Source of the DNA: Micromonospora luteifusca
GTDB lineage: Bacteria; Actinomycetota; Actinomycetes; Mycobacteriales; Micromonosporaceae
Direction: 5' to 3'
NCBI RefSeq assembly: GCF_016907275.1
Contig: NZ_JAFBBP010000001.1
Location: 186,001-250,000 of the forward strand
DNA: 64,000 nucleotides
Positions 42,580 to 50,652 of this stretch are shown here, piece after piece. The stretch's first letter is position 1. Every line of letters starts with the position of its first letter. Both the position numbers and the translations under genes were made by a program. The notes under the pieces are model-generated. The model was given only the letters and a program-made list of their open reading frames with translations. It was not told where the DNA came from and did no database searches.

Positions 42580-42611
42580 AGATGGTCGGCCGGTACGCCG
42601 GCCGACCATCT
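42580..42611 (+). terminator. Strong hairpin after the GntR-ABC operon
   Basis: A perfect stem GATGGTCGGCCGG / CCGGCCGACCATC with a TACG loop lies about 80 bp past the permease stop. It lacks a T-run but is the most stable hairpin of the stretch. The 42499-43023 interval holds no convincing gene, only this hairpin, one repeat unit and a second hairpin. Confidence 0.6.
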
Positions 42612-42653
42612 TGACGACGACGCGCTGTCCGCTCATGCCGCGATCCGCGCGCA

Positions 42654-42696
42654 TGTCGCAGATCAGTTGGCTGACGTGTGTCGCGCATCAGTCGAC
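42654..42696 (+). repeat. Third unit of the dispersed ~42-bp element
   Basis: Reads TGTCGCAGATCAGTTGGCTG then ACGTGTGTCGCGCATCAGTC, matching both units of the inverted pair at 37462-37565. Here it is single. Its presence on both sides of the GntR-ABC operon is notable. Confidence 0.75.
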
Positions 42697-42749
42697 GGAC
42701 GACATCTGGGCAAGTAGTGCCCCTGTGAGAACCTCTGTACGAGATCAAG

Positions 42750-42770
42750 GCGGCCCGCTTCGCGGGCCGC
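42750..42770. terminator. Short GC hairpin
   Basis: GCGGCCCGC / GCGGGCCGC with a TTC loop: a 9-bp perfect stem in the gene-free interval. It could terminate transcription from either side. Confidence 0.5.
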
Positions 42771-43023
42771 TCGCGCCACGAACCCGGGCCGGGCCGATGG
42801 CCGCCGCCGCGCTTCTGGCCTCCGGCCGCCAGCGCGTCGGTGATAGCCCGCCGGCGGCGCGCCATGAACGAAGCAGGCTCCGGAACGTCCGGGTTCGGGA
42901 GCTTCTTGTGGAGTGCCGTCAATTTCTTGCTCTCCGAACGGGAGATGCGGCTACGCATGACGCGATATATGTCATTCGAACAGGCGGCCGCCGGTCGGCG
43001 TCCGGCGGCCGCCCCACGCCCGG

Positions 43024-45402
43024 TCAGCTCGCGTAGACCTCCAGGGTCGACAACTGCCCGGCCGGCCAGCCGGTGTTGCCGGTGACGGTGATGCGCACGT
43101 AGCGGGTCTGCGCAGCGCTGAAGGTCAGCGTCACTTGATTACCGGTGGCCGGGTTGAAGGTCCGCCCCGCCGATCCGACCAGCGTGCCGAAGCTTCCCCC
43201 GTCGGTGCTGCCCTGCACGGAGAGGGTCTGCGTCCTGCTGGCCCAGGCCGACGACGGCGGCAGCTTCAGCACCACCCGCCCAACCGTGCGCGTCGCGCCC
43301 AGGTCGACCTGGACCCACTGCGGGAACGCGCTGTTCGCGCTCTCCCAGTAGCTGTTCGCGTCACCGTCGACCACGTTCCCCGACGCGTAACTCTGGACGT
43401 GGCTGCTCTCGCTGGTGGGCCGACCCCGGGCCAGGTCCGCGTTGGCTGCGGCGTCCGTGGTGACGGTGACCGCCGAGGACGCGCCGGAGGTGTTGCCGGC
43501 GGCGTCCCGGGCGGTGACCGTAAAGCTGTACGCGGTGGACGGGCTGAGCCCGCTCACGGTCGCCGTGGTGCCCGTGACGGTGGCGACGACGTTGCCGCCC
43601 TGGCGTACCTGGTAACCGGTCACTCCGGTGTCGTCGGTGGAGGCCGTCCACGCCAGGGACACGCTCGTCGAGGTCTTGCCGGTCACCGTGAGGCCGCTCG
43701 GCGTGGTCGGCGGGTTGTCCGGGACGGTGCTTCCGGCGTACACCTCGACCTGGGCGAGTTGCGCGGCCGGCCAGCCGGTGTTGCCGCCGATGCTGAGACG
43801 GACGTAGCGGGCCGTGGTCGTCGTCAGCGTGCGGGTGACGGTGTTGCCGGTGGCCGGGTCGAAGGTGAACCCGGCAGCCGCGGCGATGGTGCTGAAAGCG
43901 CCGCCGTCGACGCTGCCCTGCACGGTGATGGTCTGGGTACGCGCGCCCCACCCGGTGGGTAGCCGCAGCACGAGTCGGTTGACCTGATGGCTGGCGCCGA
44001 GGTCGACCTGCCACCAGTGGGGGAAGGAGCCGCCGCCGCTCTCCCAGTAACTACCGGCGTTCGAGTCCACCGCGTTCGACGCCGGGAACCCGCCGCCCTG
44101 GCTGCTGGCCGAGGTGGGCCGCCCGGCGGCCAGGTTTCCACCGGTCGGAGGCGGGGTGCCGACCATCGGTGGGGTGGGCCGCACCGGGGTGAGCGCGAGC
44201 TGCCCCTTGAGCATCCGGCCGCCGTCGCCGGTGATCCGCAGGTAGTAGTCGGAGGAGCAGGCTACGCCGTCCTCGTCCAGCGCCCGGATGTTCGCGCCGG
44301 CCGGCGTGGTGGCCTGGGTTTCGGACGTCTTGGCGATCTGGTTGCCCTCGTTGTACTCGTCGTACATGGACACGTAGAGCCCCTGGGAGCCGAGACGGAC
44401 CATGTTGTAGATGTGCCGCCAGTAGAAGTCGCCGTGCTTGCGGTGCCCCCCGGCGAGGTCACCAGGCATCACGCAGGGCAGGTAGTCGATGCCGCGCGCC
44501 GCGCAGTCGGCCATGTCACCGACGTTGACGTTGTTGTAGTAGGAGTCGAGCTCCTCCACGGTCCTGGCCCGGTAGACCATCCACGGCGAGATCGCGTTGA
44601 ACGCGTGGTAGACGTCGAGGAAGCCGGGGCGGGAGTCCTCGATCCCCTGCCGCCACCAGGTGGGCACTCCACCGATGACGTAGCAGCCCTGCGCCTTGAA
44701 CCAGTTGATGACCTCCAGGCAGGGGCCTGGGGTGAAGGGTCGGCTGGGTTCGCTGAAGCCGAAGCCCCAGATGCAGACGACCGGTTTGCCGTTCTGTCGG
44801 GCGTACGCGCTGGATGCGGTGTGCGCGGACATCTTCGTCGTCCAGTCGGTCTTGATGTCGGCCTGGAAGGTCAGCCAGTCGGTGACGTCGTACATGATGT
44901 AGAACTTGCGGCTGTAGCGCTCGGCGGCGGAGCGGACCTTCTGCGTCATCGCGTCGCGGGTCGGGCCCTCGTCGCCCATCGGGTTGAACCGTTGCAGCGC
45001 GGCGGTGTCGCAGCCATACTCCTGCATCCACCGGAAGTGGGTGTCCACCGTCTGCTGGTCGTAGGAGGAGAAGAGGGTGGCCGGCGAGCCGTTGCCGAGA
45101 TTGGGGTACGCGGTGGGATAGCTGCGCGTGTACTCCCGCATGTCGGGCCAGGACACGATCGTGGTGTTGGCGGGCGACGGGGGCTGGAACCGGTCCCGAC
45201 TCCAGTGCCACCAACCGCCGATGGGTGCGGAGTCGCCGGGGGCACTGAACCAGCCCTGGTAGCCGACCGTCACCTTGCCGACCACGTCCCCGGGGGGACT
45301 GGCGGCCCGCGCCGGGCTGGCGAGAAATTCGGTGGTGGAGGCGGCGGCGAGGGCGGAGGACGCCAGCACCGACGTGACGAACCTGCGGCGGGAGACCGCC
45401 AT
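43024..45402 (-). CDS. Secreted GH71/GH99-like hydrolase with two CBM32 domains and an FN3 domain
   Basis: A 792-residue exported protein. The Tat-type signal (SRRRFVTSVLASSALAAAS) is followed by a GH71/GH99-like catalytic region (about 40-405; YQGWFSAPGDSAPIGGWWHW, MQEYGCDTAALQRFNPM, CYVIGGVPTWWRQGIEDS, LYVSMYDEYNEGNQIAKTS, an Asp/Glu-rich stretch where this fold carries its active site), then CBM32 (about 437-572), fibronectin type III (about 575-660) and a second CBM32 (about 665-792). AAGGAG precedes ATG 45402. The likely activity is on alpha-mannan or alpha-glucan; the catalytic residues are not verified. A LacI-type palindrome lies upstream. Confidence 0.82.
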   Translation of the reverse strand: MAVSRRRFVTSVLASSALAAASTTEFLASPARAASPPGDVVGKVTVGYQGWFSAPGDSAPIGGWWHWSRDRFQPPSPANTTIVSWPDMREYTRSYPTAYPNLGNGSPATLFSSYDQQTVDTHFRWMQEYGCDTAALQRFNPMGDEGPTRDAMTQKVRSAAERYSRKFYIMYDVTDWLTFQADIKTDWTTKMSAHTASSAYARQNGKPVVCIWGFGFSEPSRPFTPGPCLEVINWFKAQGCYVIGGVPTWWRQGIEDSRPGFLDVYHAFNAISPWMVYRARTVEELDSYYNNVNVGDMADCAARGIDYLPCVMPGDLAGGHRKHGDFYWRHIYNMVRLGSQGLYVSMYDEYNEGNQIAKTSETQATTPAGANIRALDEDGVACSSDYYLRITGDGGRMLKGQLALTPVRPTPPMVGTPPPTGGNLAAGRPTSASSQGGGFPASNAVDSNAGSYWESGGGSFPHWWQVDLGASHQVNRLVLRLPTGWGARTQTITVQGSVDGGAFSTIAAAAGFTFDPATGNTVTRTLTTTTARYVRLSIGGNTGWPAAQLAQVEVYAGSTVPDNPPTTPSGLTVTGKTSTSVSLAWTASTDDTGVTGYQVRQGGNVVATVTGTTATVSGLSPSTAYSFTVTARDAAGNTSGASSAVTVTTDAAANADLARGRPTSESSHVQSYASGNVVDGDANSYWESANSAFPQWVQVDLGATRTVGRVVLKLPPSSAWASRTQTLSVQGSTDGGSFGTLVGSAGRTFNPATGNQVTLTFSAAQTRYVRITVTGNTGWPAGQLSTLEVYAS

Positions 45403-45448
45403 GACGACCACTCCTTCGGGACGGAAGGCATTGACGGCCATCGTGGCA

Positions 45449-45459
45449 GCAACGGTTGC
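45449..45459. promoter_or_regulatory. Candidate LacI-type palindrome before the GH gene
   Basis: GCAACGGTTGC is a perfect 5-bp-arm palindrome about 45 bp upstream of the GH start. Short arms make chance possible. Confidence 0.35.
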
Positions 45460-45580
45460 CGCCCCGCAAGAGTTCGACTGATCGATGAAATTATTGACCA
45501 ACGATTCGGAAGTATTCGAGCAACCCGCCCTCGCAGGCCGAGGGGCGGGGCTGGCAGTCAGCGTGGCCACCCACCGACGA

Positions 45581-45619
45581 CCGAGGGGGCCGGAGCCCTG
45601 CCGGCTCCGGCCCCCTCGG
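45581..45619 (-). terminator. Very strong terminator after the beta-helix gene
   Basis: A perfect 17-bp stem CCGAGGGGGCCGGAGCC with a CTGCC loop, 15 bp beyond the stop of the minus-strand gene at 45634-47514. Confidence 0.85.
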
Positions 45620-45633
45620 TACGCCCGATCTCC

Positions 45634-47514
45634 CTACGGGGTCGGGTACTGCGTGAGATAGACCGGTGCGCCGACCTTGGTCATGTCGGCCGCGTCGCCC
45701 ACGCCATTGACCACGTGGTCGATCGTGCCGGCGCTGAGGTTGACGGTCATGATGTGGTGCAGCCGCACACCCGGTGAGATCGGCACCTCGAAGCCGTTCT
45801 CGGTGTGGATCGAGGGGTTGTTCTGGTTGAAGACGTACACCCCGCCGCCGTACAGGGTGTGGTTGCGCACCCGATCGCCGACCTTGTAGCCGGCCCAGCC
45901 CTCGACGGCGCCGTTCATCCAGTCGGCCTGCGTCGGCGGGTCGTATGGCAGTTCGTTCTGGTACAGGATCGTGGTGCCGTGCTCGCCGTTCCAGACGGTG
46001 TTGTAGCGCTGGAAGTGCTCCACGAACAGGCCGGTGGCGGTCACGTGGTCGCCGTTGATGACGGCGCCGTAGCGACCGGTGTTGGTGCGCCAACGGTCCG
46101 TGTCACCGTTGACGCCCTCGGTGAAGCCTTCGACGCCGTGGTCGCCGCGCCACACCCAGGTGTGGTCGATGAGCACGTTGTCGCTGTTGACCTCCAGCGC
46201 GGTGTTGGTCCGCCCGATGTGCGGGCCACCGACGCGGAAGTACACGTCGGACAACGTGGTCGGGTTGTTGGGGCTGCTGGCGTTGTGGCCGTGTTGCCGC
46301 CCCACCCGCAGCAGGACCGGCGACTCCACGGTGCCGGCGTCGATCGTGACGCCGGCGACGAGCACGCCGGGAACTCCGGCGACGTCCAGCGGGATGGCGC
46401 CGTTCACGGCGGTGAGGGTGGCGTGCCCGATCCCGAGCACCACGGTGTTGGCGCGGCGAATCTCGATGCTGCGCGCGATGTCGTACACGCCGGGGGTGAG
46501 CAGCAGGTGCTTGCCGCGCGCCAGTTGGCTGTTGATCACGTGCACCGGGTCGGACGGCTTGGCGATGAAGAAGTCGCCGATCGGGATGGTCCGTCCGGGT
46601 GTCATGCCGTCGGCCCAGGAGACGCCCCGGCTGTCGCGCTGCGCCGCGGGTACGCGCACGTTGTAGCGGCCCTTGCCGTCGACGAAGAGGTACGGCTTCT
46701 CCCGGCTGAGCGGGGTGGTCTCCAGGGTGGTGTAGGGCGGGTCGGGGAACGTGGCGTCGTCCGGTGCGCCCTCGACCCCGGCGAAGACCTGGTTCCACAC
46801 CGCGTTGGACCAACCGCCGACCTCACTGTTGCGGGTCAGCCACTGCTGCTGGGATCCGTTCGTGGTGGCCGGCAACCGCGAGTCGGCAATGAACCCACCG
46901 CTGGCGAACTGCGGGCCGGCCGTGCAGTAGTCCATCAGCGACAGGTTGCCGCCGCCGATGTTGAGCCGGCGCATCGACACCGCCTGGGACACCGCCCAGA
47001 AGTTCGCCGACGACCGGCAGCCATCCTGGCCGGCCGCATTGATGGTGAGCGACAGGTTGGACAGGGTGCGCCAGAAGTTGACAAGCGCGAGGCAGTTGGC
47101 GGTGCCGCCGTCGGCCAGGCACCGGTTGTAGACCTCGAGCTTGCCGTTGATGGCTACGTCGGTGGGTGCGGCGCCCAGGCCGGACACCTCGGTGTAGTAG
47201 CCGACCTTGGCCTGTAACGGCTGCTCGACCGTGCCGTACGTGCCCGGTTTGAACAGGTAGGCGTGCCGCTCGGTGCCCATCTCGTTGCCGACCTGCCGGG
47301 CGTGTGCCGCGTCAAGGGTCTGCTGGATCTCGCCGACCGGCATGGACGGGTCGAAGATCGTCACGTTGGGCCCGAAGTCGGGTGCGCCGGCCGTCGGGCG
47401 GCCGGCGGTGGCGGTGGCGGCGGTGCTGGTCATCGTGACGGCGGTGGTCAACACCAGAGTGAGCAGAAGGGTACGACCGGATCTCCGGCGTACGCCTCGG
47501 GACGGTGCTGTCAT
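45634..47514 (-). CDS. Secreted right-handed beta-helix protein (polysaccharide lyase/GH55-like)
   Basis: A 626-residue exported protein. The signal peptide (about 1-37) leads to a large domain with pectate-lyase-like parallel beta-helix spacing in its second half: SIEIRRANTVVLGIGHATL, VAGVTIDAGTVESPVLLRV, NVLIDHTWVWRGDHG, HVTATGLFVEHFQRYNTVW. Such proteins act on plant or fungal polysaccharides. No catalytic residues can be assigned by eye, and the N-terminal part is unfamiliar. ATG at 47514 follows GAGAGGA. A LacI-type palindrome lies about 50 bp upstream, so expression is probably sugar-induced. A strong terminator closes it before the GH gene. Confidence 0.75.
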   Translation of the reverse strand: MTAPSRGVRRRSGRTLLLTLVLTTAVTMTSTAATATAGRPTAGAPDFGPNVTIFDPSMPVGEIQQTLDAAHARQVGNEMGTERHAYLFKPGTYGTVEQPLQAKVGYYTEVSGLGAAPTDVAINGKLEVYNRCLADGGTANCLALVNFWRTLSNLSLTINAAGQDGCRSSANFWAVSQAVSMRRLNIGGGNLSLMDYCTAGPQFASGGFIADSRLPATTNGSQQQWLTRNSEVGGWSNAVWNQVFAGVEGAPDDATFPDPPYTTLETTPLSREKPYLFVDGKGRYNVRVPAAQRDSRGVSWADGMTPGRTIPIGDFFIAKPSDPVHVINSQLARGKHLLLTPGVYDIARSIEIRRANTVVLGIGHATLTAVNGAIPLDVAGVPGVLVAGVTIDAGTVESPVLLRVGRQHGHNASSPNNPTTLSDVYFRVGGPHIGRTNTALEVNSDNVLIDHTWVWRGDHGVEGFTEGVNGDTDRWRTNTGRYGAVINGDHVTATGLFVEHFQRYNTVWNGEHGTTILYQNELPYDPPTQADWMNGAVEGWAGYKVGDRVRNHTLYGGGVYVFNQNNPSIHTENGFEVPISPGVRLHHIMTVNLSAGTIDHVVNGVGDAADMTKVGAPVYLTQYPTP

Positions 47515-47565
47515 GTGGTTCGTCCTCTCCGCTGGCCGGACCGTTCCCGGCACAACTGGGGCTGT

Positions 47566-47577
47566 GAGAGCGCTCTC
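47566..47577. promoter_or_regulatory. LacI-type operator of the beta-helix gene
   Basis: GAGAGCGCTCTC is a perfect 12-bp palindrome of the class bound by actinobacterial LacI/CebR-like repressors (central AGCGCT). It sits 52 bp upstream of the start. It differs from the AAGCGCTT sites at 30289-30316, so a different repressor outside the window is likely. Confidence 0.75.
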
Positions 47578-47716
47578 TGATCCCTGCGGCCGGAGACTGG
47601 GCCGGGACGAAGGGGTTGACATGTTTCTACCTGTTAAATCGACCCCACGCCATGACCGGGGGCGGCGAAGTTCGCGCCGGACGGGTGAGAATGGAGAGTG
47701 ACGCGAGGAGGCGCAG

Positions 47717-48187
47717 ATGCAGATCGACTCGTTGCCCCACCTGGACGAACACGCCACGCTCATCGCGGCGGACACCGATCGGGTCTGGCCCCACCTCACC
47801 GACGTCGTCGAGAAGTCGTTCTCGCGGCTTGGCATGACCGAGTACGCCCGCCTGGTGAGCGCCGCCGACCCCGTCACGTCCGGGCCACGACCACTCGTCG
47901 CGGGCTCGACATTCCCCGGCTTCCGGGTGGACACCGCGATCCCCGGCCGGGAGCTGGTACTGCGAGGCAGCCATCGATTCTCGACCTACGCGCTGATCTT
48001 CCACCTCGAAACAGCCGAGCCCGGCCGATCCCGCCTGCGGGCCGAGACGCGAGCCACCTTTCCCGGCCTCACCGGTGGCCTCTACCGACAGATCCTGCTG
48101 ACGTCCGGCGGTCACGTGCTCGGCGTCCGACGGATGCTCGCGACCATCCGCCGCAGATCCGAGCAGGGACCACCGGCCGGCAACTGA
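47717..48187 (+). CDS. SRPBCC-family protein
   Basis: A 156-residue START-like (SRPBCC/polyketide-cyclase-like) protein: TLIAADTDRVWPHLTDVVEK at the N-terminus, GSTFPGFRVDTAIPGRELVL and RFSTYALIFHLETAEPGRSR form the cavity strands. Members bind hydrophobic small molecules. GAGGAGGCG precedes ATG 47717. It is divergent from the beta-helix gene and convergent with the MerR gene; its ligand is unknown. Confidence 0.8.
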   Translation: MQIDSLPHLDEHATLIAADTDRVWPHLTDVVEKSFSRLGMTEYARLVSAADPVTSGPRPLVAGSTFPGFRVDTAIPGRELVLRGSHRFSTYALIFHLETAEPGRSRLRAETRATFPGLTGGLYRQILLTSGGHVLGVRRMLATIRRRSEQGPPAGN

Positions 48188-48220
48188 CTCCCGCACCACC
48201 GGGTGGACGAGGCGCGGAGG

Positions 48221-49000
48221 TCAGTCGGGCGGCTCGGTCAGCCGTTCCATTCGGTTCCAACCGGCCCAGCCACGCTCGCGCATCATTCCCTGCAGCCGCT
48301 TCAACCGCGGGTCGGACTCGGCCGCAAGCGCATCCAGCAGGTCGTGCGCCAGATCGTCGTACGCCCCGTCGTCGAGGTTGATCTCCCCGGAGGCGTATGC
48401 CTGCTCGGCTAGGAAGGCCAGGATGTCGGCGGCTTCCTCCAGCCGCGGTTCATCGGCATCGTCACTCTCGGAGATCTCCGACAGCAGCCGATAGAACCGG
48501 ACCATTTTTGGGTCGTCGAGCTGCGCGATCTTCCCGGGCATGAACTCGTGGACCTGGTCGGGCCAGCGGGCCGCAACCAGGATCCAGCCGTCCCGTTCCC
48601 CCTCCACCACCCGCTCCGCCACCCCGATCTCCCGGAGCCGATCGAGATAGGACGCCACCTCCGGCGGGAGCATCAGACGGTCCCCGGCAGCGAGTTGAGC
48701 GATCTGCCTGCGGCTCGCCTCAAGTCGTTCGATCTCGTCGCGCAGGTGACCGTCGATCCTTCGGATCGTCTCGGCGAAGGTCGACGCGTCAGCTTCGAGC
48801 ATCTGACCGATCTGGGACAGCGGCACCCCGGCATTGGCGAGGGTACGGATCTTGATGAGAGCTACGACCGCCGTCGCGTTGTACCGCCGGTAACCCGAAT
48901 CATCGCGATCGGGCTCGGGCAACAGCCCGATCTGGTGATAGTGCCGCACCGCCCGCACCGTGACGCCGGCGTACGCCGCCAATTGACCGATCGTCAGCAT
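48221..49000 (-). CDS. MerR-family regulator with C-terminal drug-sensor-like domain
   Basis: A 259-residue MerR protein. The winged helix (MLTIGQLAAYAGVTVRAVRH, then YHQIGLLPEPDRDDSGYRRY) is followed by a dimerisation helix (LRDEIERLEASRRQIAQLAA) and a C-terminal helical domain of about 140 residues with a TipA-like, acidic character (LLSEISESDDADEPRLEEAA). This size suits multidrug-sensing TipAL/BmrR-type regulators. It lies 43 bp after the exporter genes on the same strand, so it is their third gene and probable regulator. The inducer is unknown. Confidence 0.88.
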   Translation of the reverse strand: MLTIGQLAAYAGVTVRAVRHYHQIGLLPEPDRDDSGYRRYNATAVVALIKIRTLANAGVPLSQIGQMLEADASTFAETIRRIDGHLRDEIERLEASRRQIAQLAAGDRLMLPPEVASYLDRLREIGVAERVVEGERDGWILVAARWPDQVHEFMPGKIAQLDDPKMVRFYRLLSEISESDDADEPRLEEAADILAFLAEQAYASGEINLDDGAYDDLAHDLLDALAAESDPRLKRLQGMMRERGWAGWNRMERLTEPPD

Positions 49001-49043
49001 CCTCTGATCCTGCCCTCAACCCGCCCGGACCCGTCGTGGCGGC

Positions 49044-49805
49044 TCAGGCGATCCGCCGACGGTAGGAGATGTCCGCGAAGACGTAGGCGACGACGAGGAT
49101 GCCGACGCACCAGGCGAGGGCGATCCAGATGTCGGTGCCAACCGGCTGCTCGGTGAACAGGTCTCGGATCGCGTTGACGATGGAGGTCACCGGCTGGTGC
49201 TCGGCGAAGGCGCGCACCGGGCCGGGCATTGTCGCGGTGGGCACGAAGGCCGAGCTGACGAACGGCAGGAGGATGAGCGGGTAGGAGAAGGCGCTCGCGC
49301 CGTCCACGGACTTGGCGGTCAGGCCGGGAATCACGGCGATCCAGGTCAGCGCCAGGGTGAACAGAACCAGCAGGCCGACGACCGCGAGCCACCCCAACAC
49401 GCCCGCTCCCGTCCGGAAGCCCATGACCAGGGCGACGCCGACGACGACCACGAGTGAGATCAGGTTGGCGACCAACGAGGTCAGGACGTGCGCCCACAGT
49501 ACGGAGGACTGCGCGATCGGCATGGATTGGAACCGCTCGAAGATGCCGCCCTTCATGTCCAGGAAGAGCCGGAAGGCGGTGTAGGAGATGCCCGAGGCGA
49601 TCGTGATGAGCAGGATGCCGGGCAGTTGGTAGTTCACGTACGACTCGGACCCGGTGTCGATCGCGCCGCCGAAGACGTAGACGAACAGCAGCATGAAGGC
49701 GATCGGCATGATCGCGGTCGTGATGATGGTGTCCGGGCTGCGGGCGATGTGGCGCAGCGAACGCCCGAGGAGAACGGCGGTGTCGCCGAAGAAGTGCTTG
49801 TTCAT
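49044..49805 (-). CDS. ABC-2 type exporter permease (DrrB-like)
   Basis: A 253-residue membrane permease with about six hydrophobic segments. The DrrB/ABC-2 pattern is clear: DTIITTAIMPIAFMLLFVYV, MKGGIFERFQSMPIAQSSVL (the family's central motif), WLAVVGLLVLFTLALTWIAV, PLILLPFVSSAFVPTATMPG. It starts with ATG, and the stop of the ATPase overlaps it by four bases. With the ATPase it forms a DrrAB-type drug/lipid exporter. Confidence 0.9.
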   Translation of the reverse strand: MNKHFFGDTAVLLGRSLRHIARSPDTIITTAIMPIAFMLLFVYVFGGAIDTGSESYVNYQLPGILLITIASGISYTAFRLFLDMKGGIFERFQSMPIAQSSVLWAHVLTSLVANLISLVVVVGVALVMGFRTGAGVLGWLAVVGLLVLFTLALTWIAVIPGLTAKSVDGASAFSYPLILLPFVSSAFVPTATMPGPVRAFAEHQPVTSIVNAIRDLFTEQPVGTDIWIALAWCVGILVVAYVFADISYRRRIA

Positions 49806-50599
49806 CGTTGTTCCTTGTCCGTCTTGGCGCCGACGAGGGTGAGGAAGACGTCCTCGAGGGTGGGCTGCTTCTCGACGTACTCGACCTCGGCCGGTGGGAG
49901 GAGCTGCCTGAGTTCGTTGAGGGTGCCGTTCACGATGATCCGACCCTCGTGCAGGATCGCGATCCGGTCGGCGAGCTGTTCCGCCTCGTCGAGGTACTGG
50001 GTCGTGAGCAACACTGTCGTGCCACTGTCGGCAAGCTTCTTGACGGCCTGCCACACCTCGATGCGCGCCTCCGGGTCCAACCCGGTGGTCGGCTCGTCGA
50101 GGAAGATGACCGGCGGGCTCCCGATGAGGCTCATCGCGATGTCCAGCCGGCGGCGCATGCCACCGGAGTAGGTCGCAACCCTGCGGCTGGCCGCCTCGGT
50201 CAACGAGAAACGCCGCAGGAGCTCATCCGCGACAGCGCCCGGGTCGGTGAGGTGCCGCAGCCTGGCGACCAGGACGAGGTTCTCCCGCCCGCTGAGGATC
50301 TCGTCGACCGCCGCGAACTGCCCGGTGAGACTGATGGACTCGCGTACCTCGGCGGCGCGTGTCCCGACATCGAGGCCATTGACCCGGGCCGTTCCAGCGT
50401 CGGCCCTGAGCAACGTGGACAGGATCTTCACCACCGTGGTCTTGCCGGCACCGTTGGAGCCGAGCAGGGCGAAGATGTTGCCCCGCGCCACCTCGAAGTC
50501 CACACCGCGCAGCACCGTCAGCTGCTTGAACGACTTCTCCAGGCCGTGCACGTGGATCGCCGGCCCCGGGGCCGGACTGATTGTTGAAGGGGTGTTCAT
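49802..50599 (-). CDS. ABC exporter ATP-binding protein (DrrA-like)
   Basis: A 265-residue DrrA-type ATPase. Walker A is GSNGAGKTT, signature YSGGMRRRLD, Walker B VIFLDEPTTGLDP, D-loop and switch His/Gln region intact (TTQYLDEAEQLADRI), followed by the C-terminal DrrA-type segment (VEYVEKQPTLEDVFLTLVGA). ATG at 50599 is preferred; it is about one base from the predicted transcription start, so the mRNA would be leaderless. In-frame ATGs at 50612 and 50635 are alternatives. DrrA homologues confer resistance to anthracycline-type and other hydrophobic drugs. It is preceded by a MerR-type promoter. Confidence 0.9.
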   Translation of the reverse strand: MNTPSTISPAPGPAIHVHGLEKSFKQLTVLRGVDFEVARGNIFALLGSNGAGKTTVVKILSTLLRADAGTARVNGLDVGTRAAEVRESISLTGQFAAVDEILSGRENLVLVARLRHLTDPGAVADELLRRFSLTEAASRRVATYSGGMRRRLDIAMSLIGSPPVIFLDEPTTGLDPEARIEVWQAVKKLADSGTTVLLTTQYLDEAEQLADRIAILHEGRIIVNGTLNELRQLLPPAEVEYVEKQPTLEDVFLTLVGAKTDKEQR

Positions 50600-50606
50600 G
50601 ACAGCC

Positions 50607-50637
50607 AGCATGGAGGGTTGACGCTGCGTCATGGTCA
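50607..50637 (-). promoter_or_regulatory. MerR-type promoter of the DrrAB operon
   Basis: On the minus strand, TTGACC (50637-50632), a 19-bp spacer holding the perfect dyad TGACGCAGCGTCA (50619-50631), then a weak -10 around 50612-50607. The spacer length and centred dyad fit activation by a MerR regulator, which is encoded as the third gene of this operon. The start point would be at or next to ATG 50599. Confidence 0.6.
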
Positions 50638-50652
50638 AGCCCGACGGGACAA

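Noticed and set aside
42485..42958. 157-codon open frame on the minus strand with a basic product
   Set aside because: No ribosome binding site, very high Arg content, runs through a hairpin and a dispersed repeat unit, and no known domain; most likely a chance open frame in GC-rich DNA.
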